A DNA stretch of 64,000 nt from Liolophura sinensis (taxonomy: Eukaryota; Mollusca; Polyplacophora; Chitonida; Chitonidae), in assembly GCF_032854445.1 (NCBI RefSeq), contig NC_088301.1:47799116-47863115 (forward strand), read 5' to 3'. Positions within the stretch are counted from its first letter, which is position 1. Every line of letters starts with the position of its first letter. The notes beneath the pieces are model-generated. The model saw nothing but the letters and a program-made list of their open reading frames with translations, was not told the DNA's origin and did no database searches. A program made the translations under genes and the position numbers. This document shows, piece after piece, positions 50,109 through 61,630 of this stretch.

Positions 50109-50601
50109 CTGAAATAGAAGAAGAAAAAGTAAGTTATCCGAAAACCAGGTCCTGTCGACAAAGACATTTTTCAACGTGTCTGAACATGGATGTTGTCTAA
50201 GTAGGTCAACAAGCCATGTGCACGAGGCGGAAGTACACAAATCCTGTTACTATATTTAAAATCCAAGATGGCTTACAGTACACCAGCCAAGTACTCCTAA
50301 ATTATCTGTCCGTGAAAACCCTCCTAATCCAATCCACTATTTACTGCACACAAATTATAGAAGCCACATCTTTTCTCCACCAGATATCATTAAAACTGTT
50401 TAGTACTATCTCCCAACTTATACAGAATTCAAGAAATCCCTACAGCGTGTCCATCAAGACTAAGTTCTTCGCCCATTTGATTTGCCTAGGAACAAAGACG
50501 GGATGCCGGTTGGGGTTTCGGCCGAATTTAACAACTAGAAAATTGTCATCGCTATACATAATGCGTGCACACAATAACAGATGAAATGTAGAATTACTTA
50601 C

Positions 50602-50720
50602 CGTTAAAGCTCGTAAAATACAACATCAGCAAACGGGATAAAAATGTTGTACAATCAGGCGTCGCACGGCAGCTCACCAACAGTCCAACGCCGCCTTTGT
50701 AAAGAGAGGCCCGTCTGCGC
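50602..50720 (-). other. BRPF: BRPF 5' UTR, first exon (upstream end approximate)
   Basis: A strong donor (AACG|gtaagt) at 50600-50601 follows GC- and CpG-richer sequence. It joins naturally to the acceptor at 50109. The transcription start cannot be fixed; it is probably between 50680 and 50760. Confidence 0.6.
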
Positions 50721-50790
50721 AGCCTACTGCGCAACTTCAGCCTTTACTTCCGCTGTGTCAAGCAAGCCGTAACACAGGGGTTATTTTCAC
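50690..50790 (-). promoter_or_regulatory. BRPF: BRPF CpG-rich, TATA-less promoter with NRF1-like and ETS-like sites
   Basis: The stretch holds two tgcgca motifs 11 bases apart (50716-50735), resembling an NRF1 half-site pair, and an ETS-like GCGGAAGT on the minus strand near 50744-50751. These are typical of housekeeping promoters. Functional use is inferred. Confidence 0.5.
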
Positions 50791-51800
50791 TTTTATTGTC
50801 CATGCCGTCTGTGGTCTGTATTGTAGACGTGTTATTGATTTTTGTCCATTCGACAATTTTGTGCATATGAGACCAAGTATCACCTGTCTGCAATGATATT
50901 CTCTAAGGTTTCACAGGCGGATTTTCTTGATTCTGCGGTCTAATATTGCTTCATTAGCATGCTGCCTTGGAAAAACTAAACGGCTAAATGTCATGACATG
51001 TCTAGCAGACGACACAAGCCAGAAATCGTAGCTGGAAAAAATCTTAGAACAGGTTTAGCTTGACCAGGGCTGCTTATGCCACATGATATATTGCAGCTAT
51101 TTGTAATTAGTTTTCAGTATTTCTTAGAACCAGTAGAAATAATCATGCCGTTTTCGTTTTAGCAAAGTATTAGTGCTTAAAGTTTAGTAGGCTTACAGGC
51201 CTGTGCTTTTGTCACGAAGTGTAGGCCTACACGTAGCTCGCTACCATTTATGTGAGGAATAAAACTTTCTACCTCAAAGAGGGTTTGAGGCCCATATCAG
51301 ATCTGGTTAATTTGCAAAGAATTTTTGAATTAAATCAGTGGCGTACTGTATGAACATTGTCGTGTTGATGTTACAGATAAAAAGCGCACAGATGAAGGGA
51401 GGAGGTGGCCACCAAGACAACTGAAAGAAACATTTCAGTTTACTGTTGGGTCTTGAGTTCTGTTAACTGTGTCAGACTCGAGCAGGTTAGAGTGCATATA
51501 AGGTGTGTTAGATATTTATTTGTATCCATGCACATATTTATATATAAAGCATTACTGATACTAATAAAATTCATATACCATTAGTCTGTTATAACTTCAA
51601 TCCCTCAAACTCCTCTTTTTCACAGAAATTTATTTTTCTGTAATTGTACTCGCTTTTCCTCTTTCTTTGATAATGCCTATATCTATAGCTAGATTTGAAT
51701 GGTATTATTGTCTGTTTGAAGGATACATGAAAAGGAACTGTAAAACAAACCCTCCCCCCCAAAAAAAATTCTTTTTGAGGCATATTTTATGTTTCTTGAA
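50791..51800. other. intergenic, nothing identified
   Basis: No supportable exon, repeat array or RNA between the BRPF promoter and the hairpin at 51801. Confidence 0.5.
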
Positions 51801-51863
51801 ATGCTCCTTTTGAAGCTGTTGTTTTATATATTGTATATATAATAACAGCTAGGAAAGGAGCAT
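51801..51863. repeat. 63-nt imperfect inverted repeat (hairpin)
   Basis: The left arm starts atgctccttttgaagctgtt and the right arm ends aacagctaggaaaggagcat. Arms of about 30 bases pair at roughly 25 positions around a 3-base loop (ttg). It could be a tiny foldback element or a miRNA-like precursor; sequence alone cannot decide. Confidence 0.75.
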
Positions 51864-51899
51864 AATTTCTTAATATTAAGTCAATAGAATTTTTTTTTT

Positions 51900-52093
51900 T
51901 GTTTGAAATGCAAATGGTATTTTATTTACAATGTCGCATGACCTCATTGTACAGGGCACTGCATATGTCATTCTATGACGTACCACGTGTAGCGGAAAAA
52001 ACCTTGTCTAGGGCTGGACGTAAATGTAACAATACATGTTTTGGAAACCAATATGTACTGCTGCATTGAATTACTCTTCTATGAGCTGCTATA
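51900..52093 (+). repeat. 5' LTR of degenerate Ty3/Gypsy-type element
   Basis: About 194 bases matching 55619-55813, best from ccacgtgtagcggaaaa through the aatacatgttttggaaacca block. The first 50 bases are more diverged. The start is set by alignment with the 3' LTR; termini are not a clean TG...CA pair. Confidence 0.88.
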
Positions 52094-52095
52094 AT

Positions 52096-52113
52096 TTGGC
52101 GACGAGGATTCGC
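52096..52113 (+). other. primer binding site of LTR element
   Basis: The sequence ttggcgacgaggatt directly follows the 5' LTR, the place where minus-strand DNA synthesis is primed by a host tRNA. Similar TGGCGACGAGGAT starts are common in animal Gypsy elements. I did not assign the tRNA. Confidence 0.6.
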
Positions 52114-52439
52114 GATTACCTTGTGGGACAGTTTTTTCATGGTAGATGGCTACCAATTCGTCAGTTACATCATGGATTGCATTTCCTGAGATGGCTTTAC
52201 AAATTCCTGCGCCAGCCCCATTTTTTCCTACACCCTTGCTTACCATGGTCGCAAAGGAGGAGACATTTTGAGAACTACTTACTTGCTGCTAGGAAAGATC
52301 AAACGTCTGCTGCTCGGAAGAGAGCTATGCTTTAGCATTCTGCAGGAGTGCACGACGACGTGTACGTTAAAGGTATGGAAACGTTGTAAGGTTATTTCAA
52401 ACCTGCTGTCGACATACCAGCCGAGCGACACCGATTCCG

Positions 52440-52500
52440 TGTTCGCGCCCGCAGCTCTTCAAAGAAATGCGCAGCTTGTGGACATAAAGGCCATTTTGCT
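52440..52500 (+). pseudogene. Gag nucleocapsid fragment
   Basis: A CAACGHKGHFA stretch has the first ligands of a CCHC zinc knuckle, followed at once by a stop codon. The upstream capsid region is absent or unrecognisable in the roughly 350 bases after the 5' LTR. Confidence 0.55.
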
Positions 52501-52653
52501 TAGGTTGATACTGCCTTTGGTGTTTCTTTACTTAGTTTGAAAACGTCTGATAAATACTTTGTCAGAGAAGCACTTGAACTATGCAGTTCAAATGCATAGT
52601 TTACCAGTTACACTACTTAAACCATTGAAGTAATAGGTTGATTCAATATTACT

Positions 52654-54250
52654 GTGTCTTATAAAGGTAAGCCTACCAATGCAACATTCTATGTCGTACC
52701 TAAAGGTACCATTCTGATCGGTAAAGATGTAATTCAAGGTCGTGGGATAAATATAGAGGGCAATACTCTTACATATAACACAGTTGATGTGGATACTAGC
52801 TGTTCTGACGGAAGTGTGAAATGTAAAAGGCCTGAAAAGGTGTCTAACTTGCCCACTAATGTACCTCCCAACAGTAGTTCTGATGTAGCTGTTATGAGTG
52901 AGTTTCCAGAGTTTAATTCCAAGAGATCTGAGATCAGAGGGTTAAAACACAGAATTAAGGGTAACCGTGATGTACAGGAGTTACATAGACTCCCTCTTGC
53001 GATACGAGACGCTATTTCTAAGAACTCAAACGTCTTGAGGAGGCCGATATTATTGAGAAAATTGAGGCATCTGAGTGGGTTTCGCCAGTTGTCGTAGCAT
53101 GGAAAAAAGACGGCGATGTGCGCATATACCTTGATTTTAGAAAGCCAAACGAATTCATTGTTACGGATACCTAACATAGACGAAATGTTAAGTGAAATGC
53201 ACGGTGCTACTTGCGTTCCTTCTCTGGATTTAAATCCACCAATCATCAGCTTGAGTTAGCCACTAAAAGTCGTGATTTGAGAGCCTTAAACACTCATGAC
53301 GGCCTGTTTCGTTTAAAAGAGTTTGTTTTGGTCTTTCGTCTGCACCGTCTTTCAGAAAATAATGAGCAGTTGTTTAGAAGCTTTGCCGGGAGTGAAGGTG
53401 TTCATTGACGACATCATGACATGCGGTAAAACGCAAACTGATCATGTCCGCAATTTATGCGCAGTACTACAGCGTTTGAAGAATTTGAACATTACCTTGA
53501 ATGAGAAATACCAGTTCAGTATACTGATCCACTTGGTATCCTGGGGGTTTGTGATTAATTCACAGGGCATTCGCCCAAACCATGAACTAGTACAAGCAAT
53601 TACCGACGCGCCTGTTGCAGAAAATAAGGTCTTGGTTAGGTATTGCTGCGTCGTACACGAAATTTGTGGCGAAGATTTGGTCTCGGATTCATCCGCTTAG
53701 CGATTTACTCTAACGCGACCGCGATTTGTCTGGTCAGATTCATTTGATCATGTATTCCGCTCAGTTAAGAAAGTTATAGTGGACAGTCCTATTCTATTTC
53801 TCTTCGACCCGAATTGCGAGACCATAGTCGCGACGCAAGCGGCTACGATATAGGTACCCCTCTTACGCAAATTATGAATGGTTCTGAGCATCTGATCACT
53901 TTTGCATCGCGTATGTAAACGGCACAGGATAGAAAGTATTCCGCAGGTTAACGCGAAGTACTCGCGTGTGTGTGAGCCGTGGAAAAGCGGCATACTTATT
54001 TATGGGGTCGCAAGTTCGAATTGCGAACAGATCACTATGTTCCGGGTAGGCAGAATAAGGTGGCTGACGCGTTATCGCGACTTCCCCTGAATACCTCTAC
54101 CCTCGCCGTTGAGGATGATTATGACGCCGTTTGTGAAATTGTTCTCAATCACAAAAATGCTGTCATTTCTGCTTCTATCCGACCAGACATATCGCAAACT
54201 CATTTCCCACATTCAGGGCAGTTGACCTCAGACAAAGAAATAGGTTGATG
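52654..54250 (+). pseudogene. broken pol: protease end, reverse transcriptase, RNase H
   Basis: Fragments in several frames: a protease-like GKDVIQGRGI region near 52720, an RT segment RIYLDFRKPNEF near 53120, the catalytic FIDD at 53401-53412 (variant of the usual YxDD), and an RNase H end VPGRQNKVADALSRLPL near 54024-54090. Stops or frame changes separate them, for example near 53095, 53400, 53700 and 53850. Confidence 0.85.
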
Positions 54251-54354
54251 TAAATCTACAGTCGTACTTTCTGATACGCGACGAACTGTCTTCTTAGAAC
54301 AATGTAATTTTCCGAGGTAGTGGAGATGTCGTTCCTGCCGAACCCCAACCAAAC

Positions 54355-55502
54355 GTGCTGCAATTGGCTCGTGCCAATCACTAAGGCATTGTCAAAACTA
54401 AACAGAGACTACGTGATTTTTATTGGCGGCCAAAAATGGGTACTCATGTGGAAAAAGCTGTAAAGCACTGTATAACTTGTCACATGAATGACAAATCCGT
54501 ATCTGTACGAGTTGTTTCAATGCAACCCGTTCCTTTACCAGAGTATGCTTGGCATAAGCTTGGCCTTGATTTTGTCGGCCCTAACAACTGTGCACCTGCT
54601 CATTAGCAATTCATAATTTGTTTGAATGATTAGGGAAGCAAGTGTCCCGGAGTGCATGGCTTTCGTTGGTGATATCACTACTGCGACTGTGAAAGACTTT
54701 TTGATTCAAGTTTTTAGTAAAGAGGGTTATCCGCTGATATTGTAACAGATAATGGCCCTCAGTTGATTTCACATGGTTTTGAAGATTTCCTTAGAGCAAG
54801 AGACATTATAGATAGTCTTTCGTCAATATACCACCCACAGGGAAACGGCGAAGTTGAGCGTTTCGGTATGATTTTGAAAGGGTTATTCAGTCAGCTGATT
54901 TCAGAAACTGCATGATAAAACTAAGGTCACCGATTCTGTAAATTCATACCACAGGTACCCGCCATACTACCACAGGAGAGTCTTGATCCATTATATCACA
55001 CTGCCCACACATGCGCACAGCGCTTAACATACGAGACATCACTACACTGCCAACTCCAAACTCCGCAGAGGCGATTAACTCGCGCGCGAAATCGTGTCAG
55101 TTCAAAAGCAAGAAGAACTATGATGTGCGAAAAGAAGTGTCTGCTCGCGAGTTCCGTACCGGTGATGTTGGTCTTGCTAAAAGGCCATGTAGAGTGCCAA
55201 GAGATCAGAGCAAGTTTTCTGATCCAATCCTTATAAGCAAACGAATAGGTCAGAATATATATATTCTTGAAAACGGAAAGAAGTGGAATGTAAAATATTT
55301 GTCATCCTTTGATGCAAATTACAACTTCTGTCAAAGTGTACCTGGTAGAGTGGAGATCAATAGTTTTAGGCAGAAGGCGGATGCGAATGTTAACACGCAG
55401 ACAAGAACTCCAAGTACAAATCAGTCTAGATACAGCGCGTATGCTAAGCCATCCAGAATATCTCAGCCAGCAGTATGGAGCAAGGACTATGTTATGTACT
55501 AG
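54355..55502 (+). pseudogene. broken integrase region
   Basis: A zinc-binding His/Cys segment with HCITCHMND lies near 54470, then LGLDFVGP (first catalytic Asp), TDNGPQL near 54745 (second Asp) and PQGNGEVERF near 54840 (catalytic Glu region). A C-terminal frame 55011-55502 holds KFSDPILISKRIGQNIY, like the DNA-binding end of Gypsy integrases. Stops and shifts break it at several points. Confidence 0.85.
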
Positions 55503-55600
55503 TCAGTCAGCGATTTTCTGTTAGCTTGAAAGTTTTTTATGTGGATTACTTTATTAGAAGTCACAAGTTACTTTGTTATTCGCCAGTTGATAGCACGCCC

Positions 55601-55613
55601 TTGAAGAGGAGGT
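55601..55613 (+). other. polypurine tract of LTR element
   Basis: The purine-rich run gaagaggagg lies a few bases before the 3' LTR, where plus-strand synthesis would be primed. Confidence 0.6.
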
Positions 55614-55618
55614 AAAAT

Positions 55619-55813
55619 GTTGTGTCCTACGCAAATAGTATTGTGTTTACAATGTAGTATGGTCTCATTGTACACGGTACTGTGTACGTCATTCTATGAC
55701 ATACCACGTGTAGCGGAAAAAACTTGTCTTGGGCTGGACGTAAATGTAACAATACATGTTTTGGAAACCAATATATACTGCTGCATTGAGTTATTCTTTT
55801 AGAAGCTGCTATA
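55619..55813 (+). repeat. 3' LTR of degenerate Ty3/Gypsy-type element
   Basis: About 195 bases that match the 5' LTR. Divergence of roughly one base in eight by eye suggests an old insertion. The open frame across it is incidental. Confidence 0.88.
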
Positions 55814-58800
55814 GATGTAATTGATGAACTTCCTGGTAGGGTGAAACCTACTTGACCTCCTATCCAACATTCAGAGTATCCCCCGCACAAATCAGACTAC
55901 AGGTCACTTGGACCAATCTTGTTTCAGTCTATTTTCACACCTCAAGAACAAAGCTGAAAACTTTTCTGTACTTTTCTTTGTTAGGACATCTCCTATGCTG
56001 CATATTGAGAAATAAAGCCAAACATTTAATGTATCCATTAAAGTTGTGCAGTGGCTTCATAATGCCAGTTAACATTTATAGAAAAATTACTATCACTGTT
56101 TTATTGTTACCATTATTAAATGAATAAAGTCAATAGTTTTCATCCTGGAAAGAGGCACTTCAATTTAACAATAAGGAAACCGTGTACCATGCATAAGTTA
56201 CTTTGAATCAAAATAGGCCTTGTATACGCCAATTGGGCTTTGATTTCAACTGTTCATAAACCTAACGTGGCAAGTTTATTGACTATACTAAGTAAAGGAC
56301 GTATATTATGTAGAGGGAAAAACAAAATTAGACAAGTTTGAGACACTGTCCATTTTGTACAAAAATTGTACTCATTGTAATATATCAGAAACTTATAGAG
56401 TGAACAACTCGATTGACTTGTGACATTGGTTGAATAAACAGGATCTCTACACACAGTATAGGAAAGCTGAGAAAGGTTTATTGGTGTTGCACAATGCAGT
56501 TCTTGTGACATTGGTTATCAGCTCTAGTCTTCCTGTTTGACCGAAGTTTGGCAATGTACCAGACTTTAAACATGTCCATGGTTCATGCTCCAAGCAAATA
56601 TGGGTTACAGCTGAATTGCTTGCATTCAGGCAGTAATTCTTGGGATATGCAAATTTGCTGGTTTGTTCATTTGCCTTGATTTTGTAATTGTAGAAAACTA
56701 GAACCTTTTCCTTGAGTTAGCCCAGGGGCTAATGGGAAGAAAAAGTATTTGGATTCAAGCTTTAAAAGTACGTGGAACTGGTTGACTTTTGGAAGGAGCA
56801 GATACAACATGTATATGTTTTGGTTCCATAATATGTCTTGTTTGTGTTACTTGGTATATATAATATGGATAACAATGATGCCTGATAAATTAAATGTTGA
56901 TTCTTCGTTTTCGCGTCTATTTCCAAGAATTGAAGGTTCATAAAATTGCGATGAAGGTCATAAAACATTCTGCGTGTTTTATCATCATGGGACTGATATA
57001 CGGTGATGAGAATCGAGATCGCCCTGCAAGGAAAATGCATCTTGCGTGACCATGCAGGCTGTTAAAGAGATAAGTGCAGGTACTTAGCCCATCCGATGCA
57101 TGTGGAATTATATCCTCATAAATGAATAACTTGAGATTCCAACTGGATATGGACTTTGTTATACGAAGTATATACACAGAGAAAGGGTCATGTTTCGTGC
57201 CCAATACACACGAAAACTTGTCCAGCACTGATCTTGGCTTTCCAGTGTAAGAAACAAGACTGATTTCTTATTCTCTGCGCCTTTGCGCCTTTCCAACATC
57301 ATTGAAAACTGTTGCCTGCTTCCCTTTGCATAATTCTGCTCAAATTTCGAACTGTATGTACACTTTCCTAGTTCGGTCGTGGTTTGTGTTAAACGTCCTT
57401 TTGGGAATTGGCTTGGGATTATTGGTATGGATCGCCCATATTGGTTGACGGCTGTATGGTATGACTGTCTATTACGACGCACAGATTTGTATTATACTTA
57501 ACGTGATAAAGAGTGTCTTTAAAGAAAATTCTTCACAAGTTACATGTACGTGCTGGGATTTGATCAGTTTTAAAATGCCTGAGTTTTGCGATACAGATTC
57601 ATATTTAAAAAGATAATATATGCAGCTGCATTTTTTTTGGAAAATCCCTGTGTATTTACATGAACAGTTAGAATAAAACCCTGAGGTAAATTGACAGGAG
57701 GTATTCCATTGGTTACGTGGACCATAACACTGTCGTCGCCGCTCTGGTTTTACTCTCTAAGCTGTACGTCTTTTATTATATTATGTATATCATTTAGTCT
57801 CTAAACAATTTAAAGTCAACCTGTAAAATTTACAGCGTGGCGGAGAAATCATAGATAAAAGTTTTGAAGGATAGCAAAGAAACCCTGATTAGTGCATGTA
57901 TCGAAACACCCAGTATTTATATACATTGCTGGTAATAATTGGTTGATTTAGTAACCCTAGCTTTATGGGCTATCATAGACTAAATTTATTGTAACTGCCG
58001 TGGTAACACATGTTAAGGAATTATGTTGAGCACATATCGAATGTAAGCGTGACTTAAACCACTATCGCGATTTAGTTTCAACTACGATAGTCCGAGTTCA
58101 CTGGCTATAGTACGTTGAAGAATATTTGGACGCCATAATCATTGCTGCTCCGAGTATTTCTCAGCCTATTCTAGTCAGTGTATTGGGGCTACTTGACGAT
58201 TGTTCAAAGGAACAGTCGCATATATCGATATGTCGATACGACAGAATATTATAAGATATACATGTATTCATCGTTTTATATATCAGGGCATTATATAATA
58301 TAATTGTAGGCATATGTCTATAACAATGTTATATAATGCCCGGATATATAGTATGAACGGGACGAGGCTCAAGTGTATATTACGTGCATGATTCCTATCT
58401 ACACGACACGCAACGTGCTAGTTCAATCCGGGCCATGATCAGAAATGTTGTAGATTCACCTGTTCTTATTGTTATTTGAGTCTCGCTGACAATAAGCGCT
58501 TGAGGAGGCATTTTGCAGCCTTGTTCGACCAAAATGTCTGTACATATAATTACATCAGAAGTGGGAAAGTTCATCAGTAACTTGTTAAAGTTCATTGATT
58601 TACCGGGGCGTGCCAAATATTTATACATTCTAAGATGTAGGCCTACATATATATTGTGACAATTAGTAGCCCGGATGGAGATTTCTTAAAAATTACAAAA
58701 CTGTTAATCTAGTATATATAACGAATGAAAGATCATGGCAATTTATAGAAGTCTGACTGTTAATCCTGATATGGAATGGTGATTTCAGTGACAAGTATAC

Positions 58801-58862
58801 AAATACATGTAGTTGTCCATGTGATCAATTTATTATTAACATCTCATTCTTTTCTTTTACAG
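55814..58862. other. intergenic stretch, no firm gene
   Basis: AT-rich sequence with scattered open frames of 60-107 codons that lack motifs. A possible minus-strand donor (ACAG|gtgaat near 58460) follows a short open frame; evidence is too thin to call an exon. Confidence 0.4.
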
Positions 58863-58971
58863 GTCATTGGTTTATCCCAGTAATTATTCCCAACAGAAGA
58901 GTGTCATAGATGAGGAACCTGCGAAAGTGACTAACGTATTGACTCAGCGAGGATTTTGGGAAGGAGGCTAA
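58863..58971 (+). CDS. weak candidate terminal exon, unknown gene
   Basis: A strong acceptor (cattcttttcttttacag) precedes 36 codons including stop, reading SLVYPSNYSQQKSVIDEEPA then KVTNVLTQRGFWEGG. Composition looks protein-like, but no upstream exon or homologue is recognised and the length is short enough for chance. Confidence 0.25.
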
Positions 58972-59139
58972 ACTATCCCGTCCCATAGTGCTCTTGGGTT
59001 CTAAGTGTCGCGCCAAATGGAGTTTAACTCATTTCCCAGCACCAATCATTTAACTCATTTCCAAGCACCGAGCATGCACAATATAACCTATACATGTTGT
59101 ATAACATATACAATATATATACAGTCAAATTTTACCCAC

Positions 59140-59226
59140 CGTCGTGAACAGGTATGGGAACAGGTAAGTATGTGGGATTTGAGCTGCCACTCATTCCGCC
59201 GCGCAAACGCTGTGATCTATTGTCTT
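59140..59226 (-). CDS. weak candidate internal exon, unknown gene
   Basis: Acceptor-like aatccaagctag and donor GACG|gtgggt bound 87 bases open in a phase 1 frame, encoding EDNRSQRLRGGMSGSSNPTY LPVPIPVHDG. On the plus strand a donor-like ACAG|gtaagt overlaps at 59164. Either strand could be used; neither is secure. Confidence 0.22.
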
Positions 59227-59338
59227 CTAGCTTGGATTGATGGTTGTGTGACATGAATAAGAGCACAGCTGGGATTATGTTAAGGCGAATTTCGCAACAC
59301 AATAGGGCAATTGATTCAATCAATACAATTGATTATCT

Positions 59339-59720
59339 CTGTCTGGTCAATAATTTAAGAACACTGTGACTGATTCTGCTCAAACTTGGACTGTGGTATG
59401 ACATTGTGTTGGCAGCTAAAATTGGTTACGGATATATATGCGTAATGAAGTGTGCCCATGGCGGCCATCTTGAATAACTTTGTCTGGAAAGCTTAAGAAC
59501 GTTTAAGAACGCTTTGACTTATTACATTCAAAACTTGTTGTTGCCGCGTGTTTTCTATACCTATAACACTATGCGGACAATAATTGGAGAACATCAGTTT
59601 GTCAAAAGCCTAAGCGGGACGTCCGGAGGTTTGGTATTGTCTGCACAATAGCTCGAGAACGCTTTGGCCGATTGCCTTCAAATTTGGGTGGAGTGGTACA
59701 TGTGTGGCACCAGAGAGCTG
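59339..59720. repeat. three degenerate ~150-bp repeats
   Basis: Segments starting near 59339, 59486 and 59640 share an order of words: tctg/ctgg, (t)taagaac or cgagaacgctttg, ga-t-c-ttc-aa-ttgg and ggtatgac/ggtac. They look like decayed copies of one dispersed unit. Confidence 0.55.
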
Positions 59721-61225
59721 AGAATGGTTTTCAGCTAAGTGTATAAAGCAATAGCAGATGCTAAGGCCATATTGATTTCCATATATTGTTGAAGTTTTTC
59801 TTTACCAAAACTTTAAGGGATTGCATTTAAACTTGTACAGCGTATGGCACAGAACAAACATAATTGCTTTTGGTATTGTTTAGTAACGTCTTATTCAACA
59901 ATTTTTTATTTACACGAGGGCGGTCAGTTTTATGGGTGAAGGAAAAGCAGAGTGCGTCCATTTCTCGTATTTCGTTTTGCCGCCGATGATGTTTCACCAG
60001 TGTCTTCTGTGCTTTCTGCCCCTCCCATCTCTGAGTGTCTCTTGAGTTCCTCTCTTCAAAACGGGATCGGTCGCACCTGACGACCCCAGTCTGTCGAAAA
60101 ATACACCAATACATGAAGTACATACAAGAGCTCCTCTATGCGAATTTAAATGCGCCAACCCAACCCAGACACTTGCATGCACATTCCTTTTTAATCAGTT
60201 AATAATCCAAAGACTTAGCGACAAGAATAATTTTTCTTCGGCGTCTGTAATTGAAATGTACGCATAGTGTAGATGTATATCCTAGTGTATGTATATAAAT
60301 ATATATATAGCAGTGGTTTTCTATGTATTAGATGGTCTCGCGTACTTCCGCTTGGCATTGACCGATTTCCCGGATACTGTCGCTTGATTATTGTTAACTG
60401 TAGCCTACATGGAAACGCAGGAATTCAACTATTTTATAGTCAAACTGTATAATAATTTTGGCTCTTCCCAAGATGTTTTCAGTTGTTGCACTGCAAATTC
60501 CCCTAGTGAAATTAATCAGCATCACTTACCGATGACATAATGACGTCGTGAAATGGATTTACAATAACATAATTACATTTAGAAAAATAAATGTATGTAC
60601 TTAAAACGCTGGTTTTATCTGGTAATGATGACATCGATGTAATAATTAAATGATAAATGCCACTACACCTCTCCTGCGCGTCTCCTGCACGTAGGCCTAT
60701 TGCTTTATTATATGCCCAAATACAATGAACTACATGATCAGACTTTGGTGAGGTTGGCGTATATTGTTTCTTGTCAGGGTTTTGAAATAAACGTCCGATA
60801 TTAAATATGGGTTTTGTGTAAAGCTGGCACAGAATTATTATTACAGTTAGATCGGTTATTTGACGATGGTCAGTTTTATGACTGGAGGAAACAGAGAAAG
60901 ACAGCGCCTTTCACCAGATAGCTCCTGACGTAAAGCTGCACGCGTATTTACAAGAGTTGGGTTCCAGTCTGCATGCGAACTCATTGCCCAAGGGCCAATC
61001 GGCTGAGGCAATAAGACCAACGCTTTATCTGATACACAAGCGAGGTATACAGGACAATCAGTAGTTCTCAGAGTTGAGGATAGACGTTTTTGATTAGCGT
61101 GTGTTTAACACAAGCTTCAACTTATAATTCTATCACACAAGATATCATCCTATAAGTAGAACGACCCAAAATCTTTCTCTGGTGCCCTTTATGATGTGGC
61201 GTTTCCAGTTAGAGATGGCTGGATG
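59721..61225. other. intergenic with two decayed repeat fragments
   Basis: The words ggtcagttttatg and ggaggaaacagag at about 60868-60898, and ggcggtcagttttatgggtg at about 59919-59940, resemble the body of SINE family 1 (cagcattatggtgggaggaa). I read them as old related copies. No gene is supportable. Confidence 0.4.
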
Positions 61226-61235
61226 ACACCAAATT

Positions 61236-61443
61236 TTTTTTTTTGATTGGTGTTTTACGCCGTACTCAAGAATATTTCACTTATACGACGGCGGCCATCA
61301 TTATGGTGGGTGGAAACCGGGCAAAGCCCGGGGGAAACCCACGACCATCCGCAGGTCGCTGGCAGACCTTCCCACTTACGGCCGGAGAGGAAGCCAGCAT
61401 GAGCTGGACTTGAACTCACAGCGACCGCATTGGTGAGAGGCTA
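61236..61443 (-). mobile_element. SINE family 1, 5'-truncated, with target-site duplication
   Basis: Body matches the copies at 9511 and 35288. The tail is a T run on the plus strand (A-tail on the minus). A perfect 10-bp duplication acaccaaatt flanks it at 61226-61235 and 61444-61453. The break in the head lies after ggtgagaggct. Confidence 0.93.
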
Positions 61444-61530
61444 ACACCAAATTAGAATATGGTATAAATTTGAACGTTATTGCATAAGAGCATTAGCAGT
61501 ATTGCTTTCTAGCGAAGTGTATCACGTATA

Positions 61531-61630
61531 AATGGATGTTCACACCTATGAATGGATGTTCACAGGTATGAAAGGATGTTCACACGTATGGATGGATGTT
61601 CACACGTATGAATGGATGATCACGGTTATG
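61531..61630. repeat. 20-bp minisatellite, 5 copies
   Basis: Five units of aatggatgttcacacgtatg with one to four changes each, in perfect 20-base register. Confidence 0.95.

Larger units (their letters stand above)
51900..55813 (+). mobile_element. degenerate Ty3/Gypsy-like LTR retrotransposon
   Basis: Two related LTRs enclose 3.5 kb with recognisable but broken pol fragments in the order protease end, reverse transcriptase, RNase H, integrase, typical of Ty3/Gypsy (Metaviridae-type) elements. The Gag part is mostly missing; only a nucleocapsid-like zinc knuckle fragment remains. Several frameshifts and stops interrupt every domain, so it is inactive. No env-like frame follows the integrase. 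No convincing target-site duplication was found. Confidence 0.9.

Noticed and set aside
50216-50584. 122-codon plus-strand open frame opposite the BRPF leader intron
   Set aside because: No motif or splice evidence, and it lies between two well-supported BRPF leader exons on the other strand.
51890-55825. Target-site duplication for the LTR element
   Set aside because: Flanking bases (T run on the left, gatgt on the right) do not match, so no duplication can be claimed.
57159-57482. 107-codon minus-strand open frame
   Set aside because: No recognisable domain, no splice signals at fitting places, and composition like the surrounding non-coding DNA.
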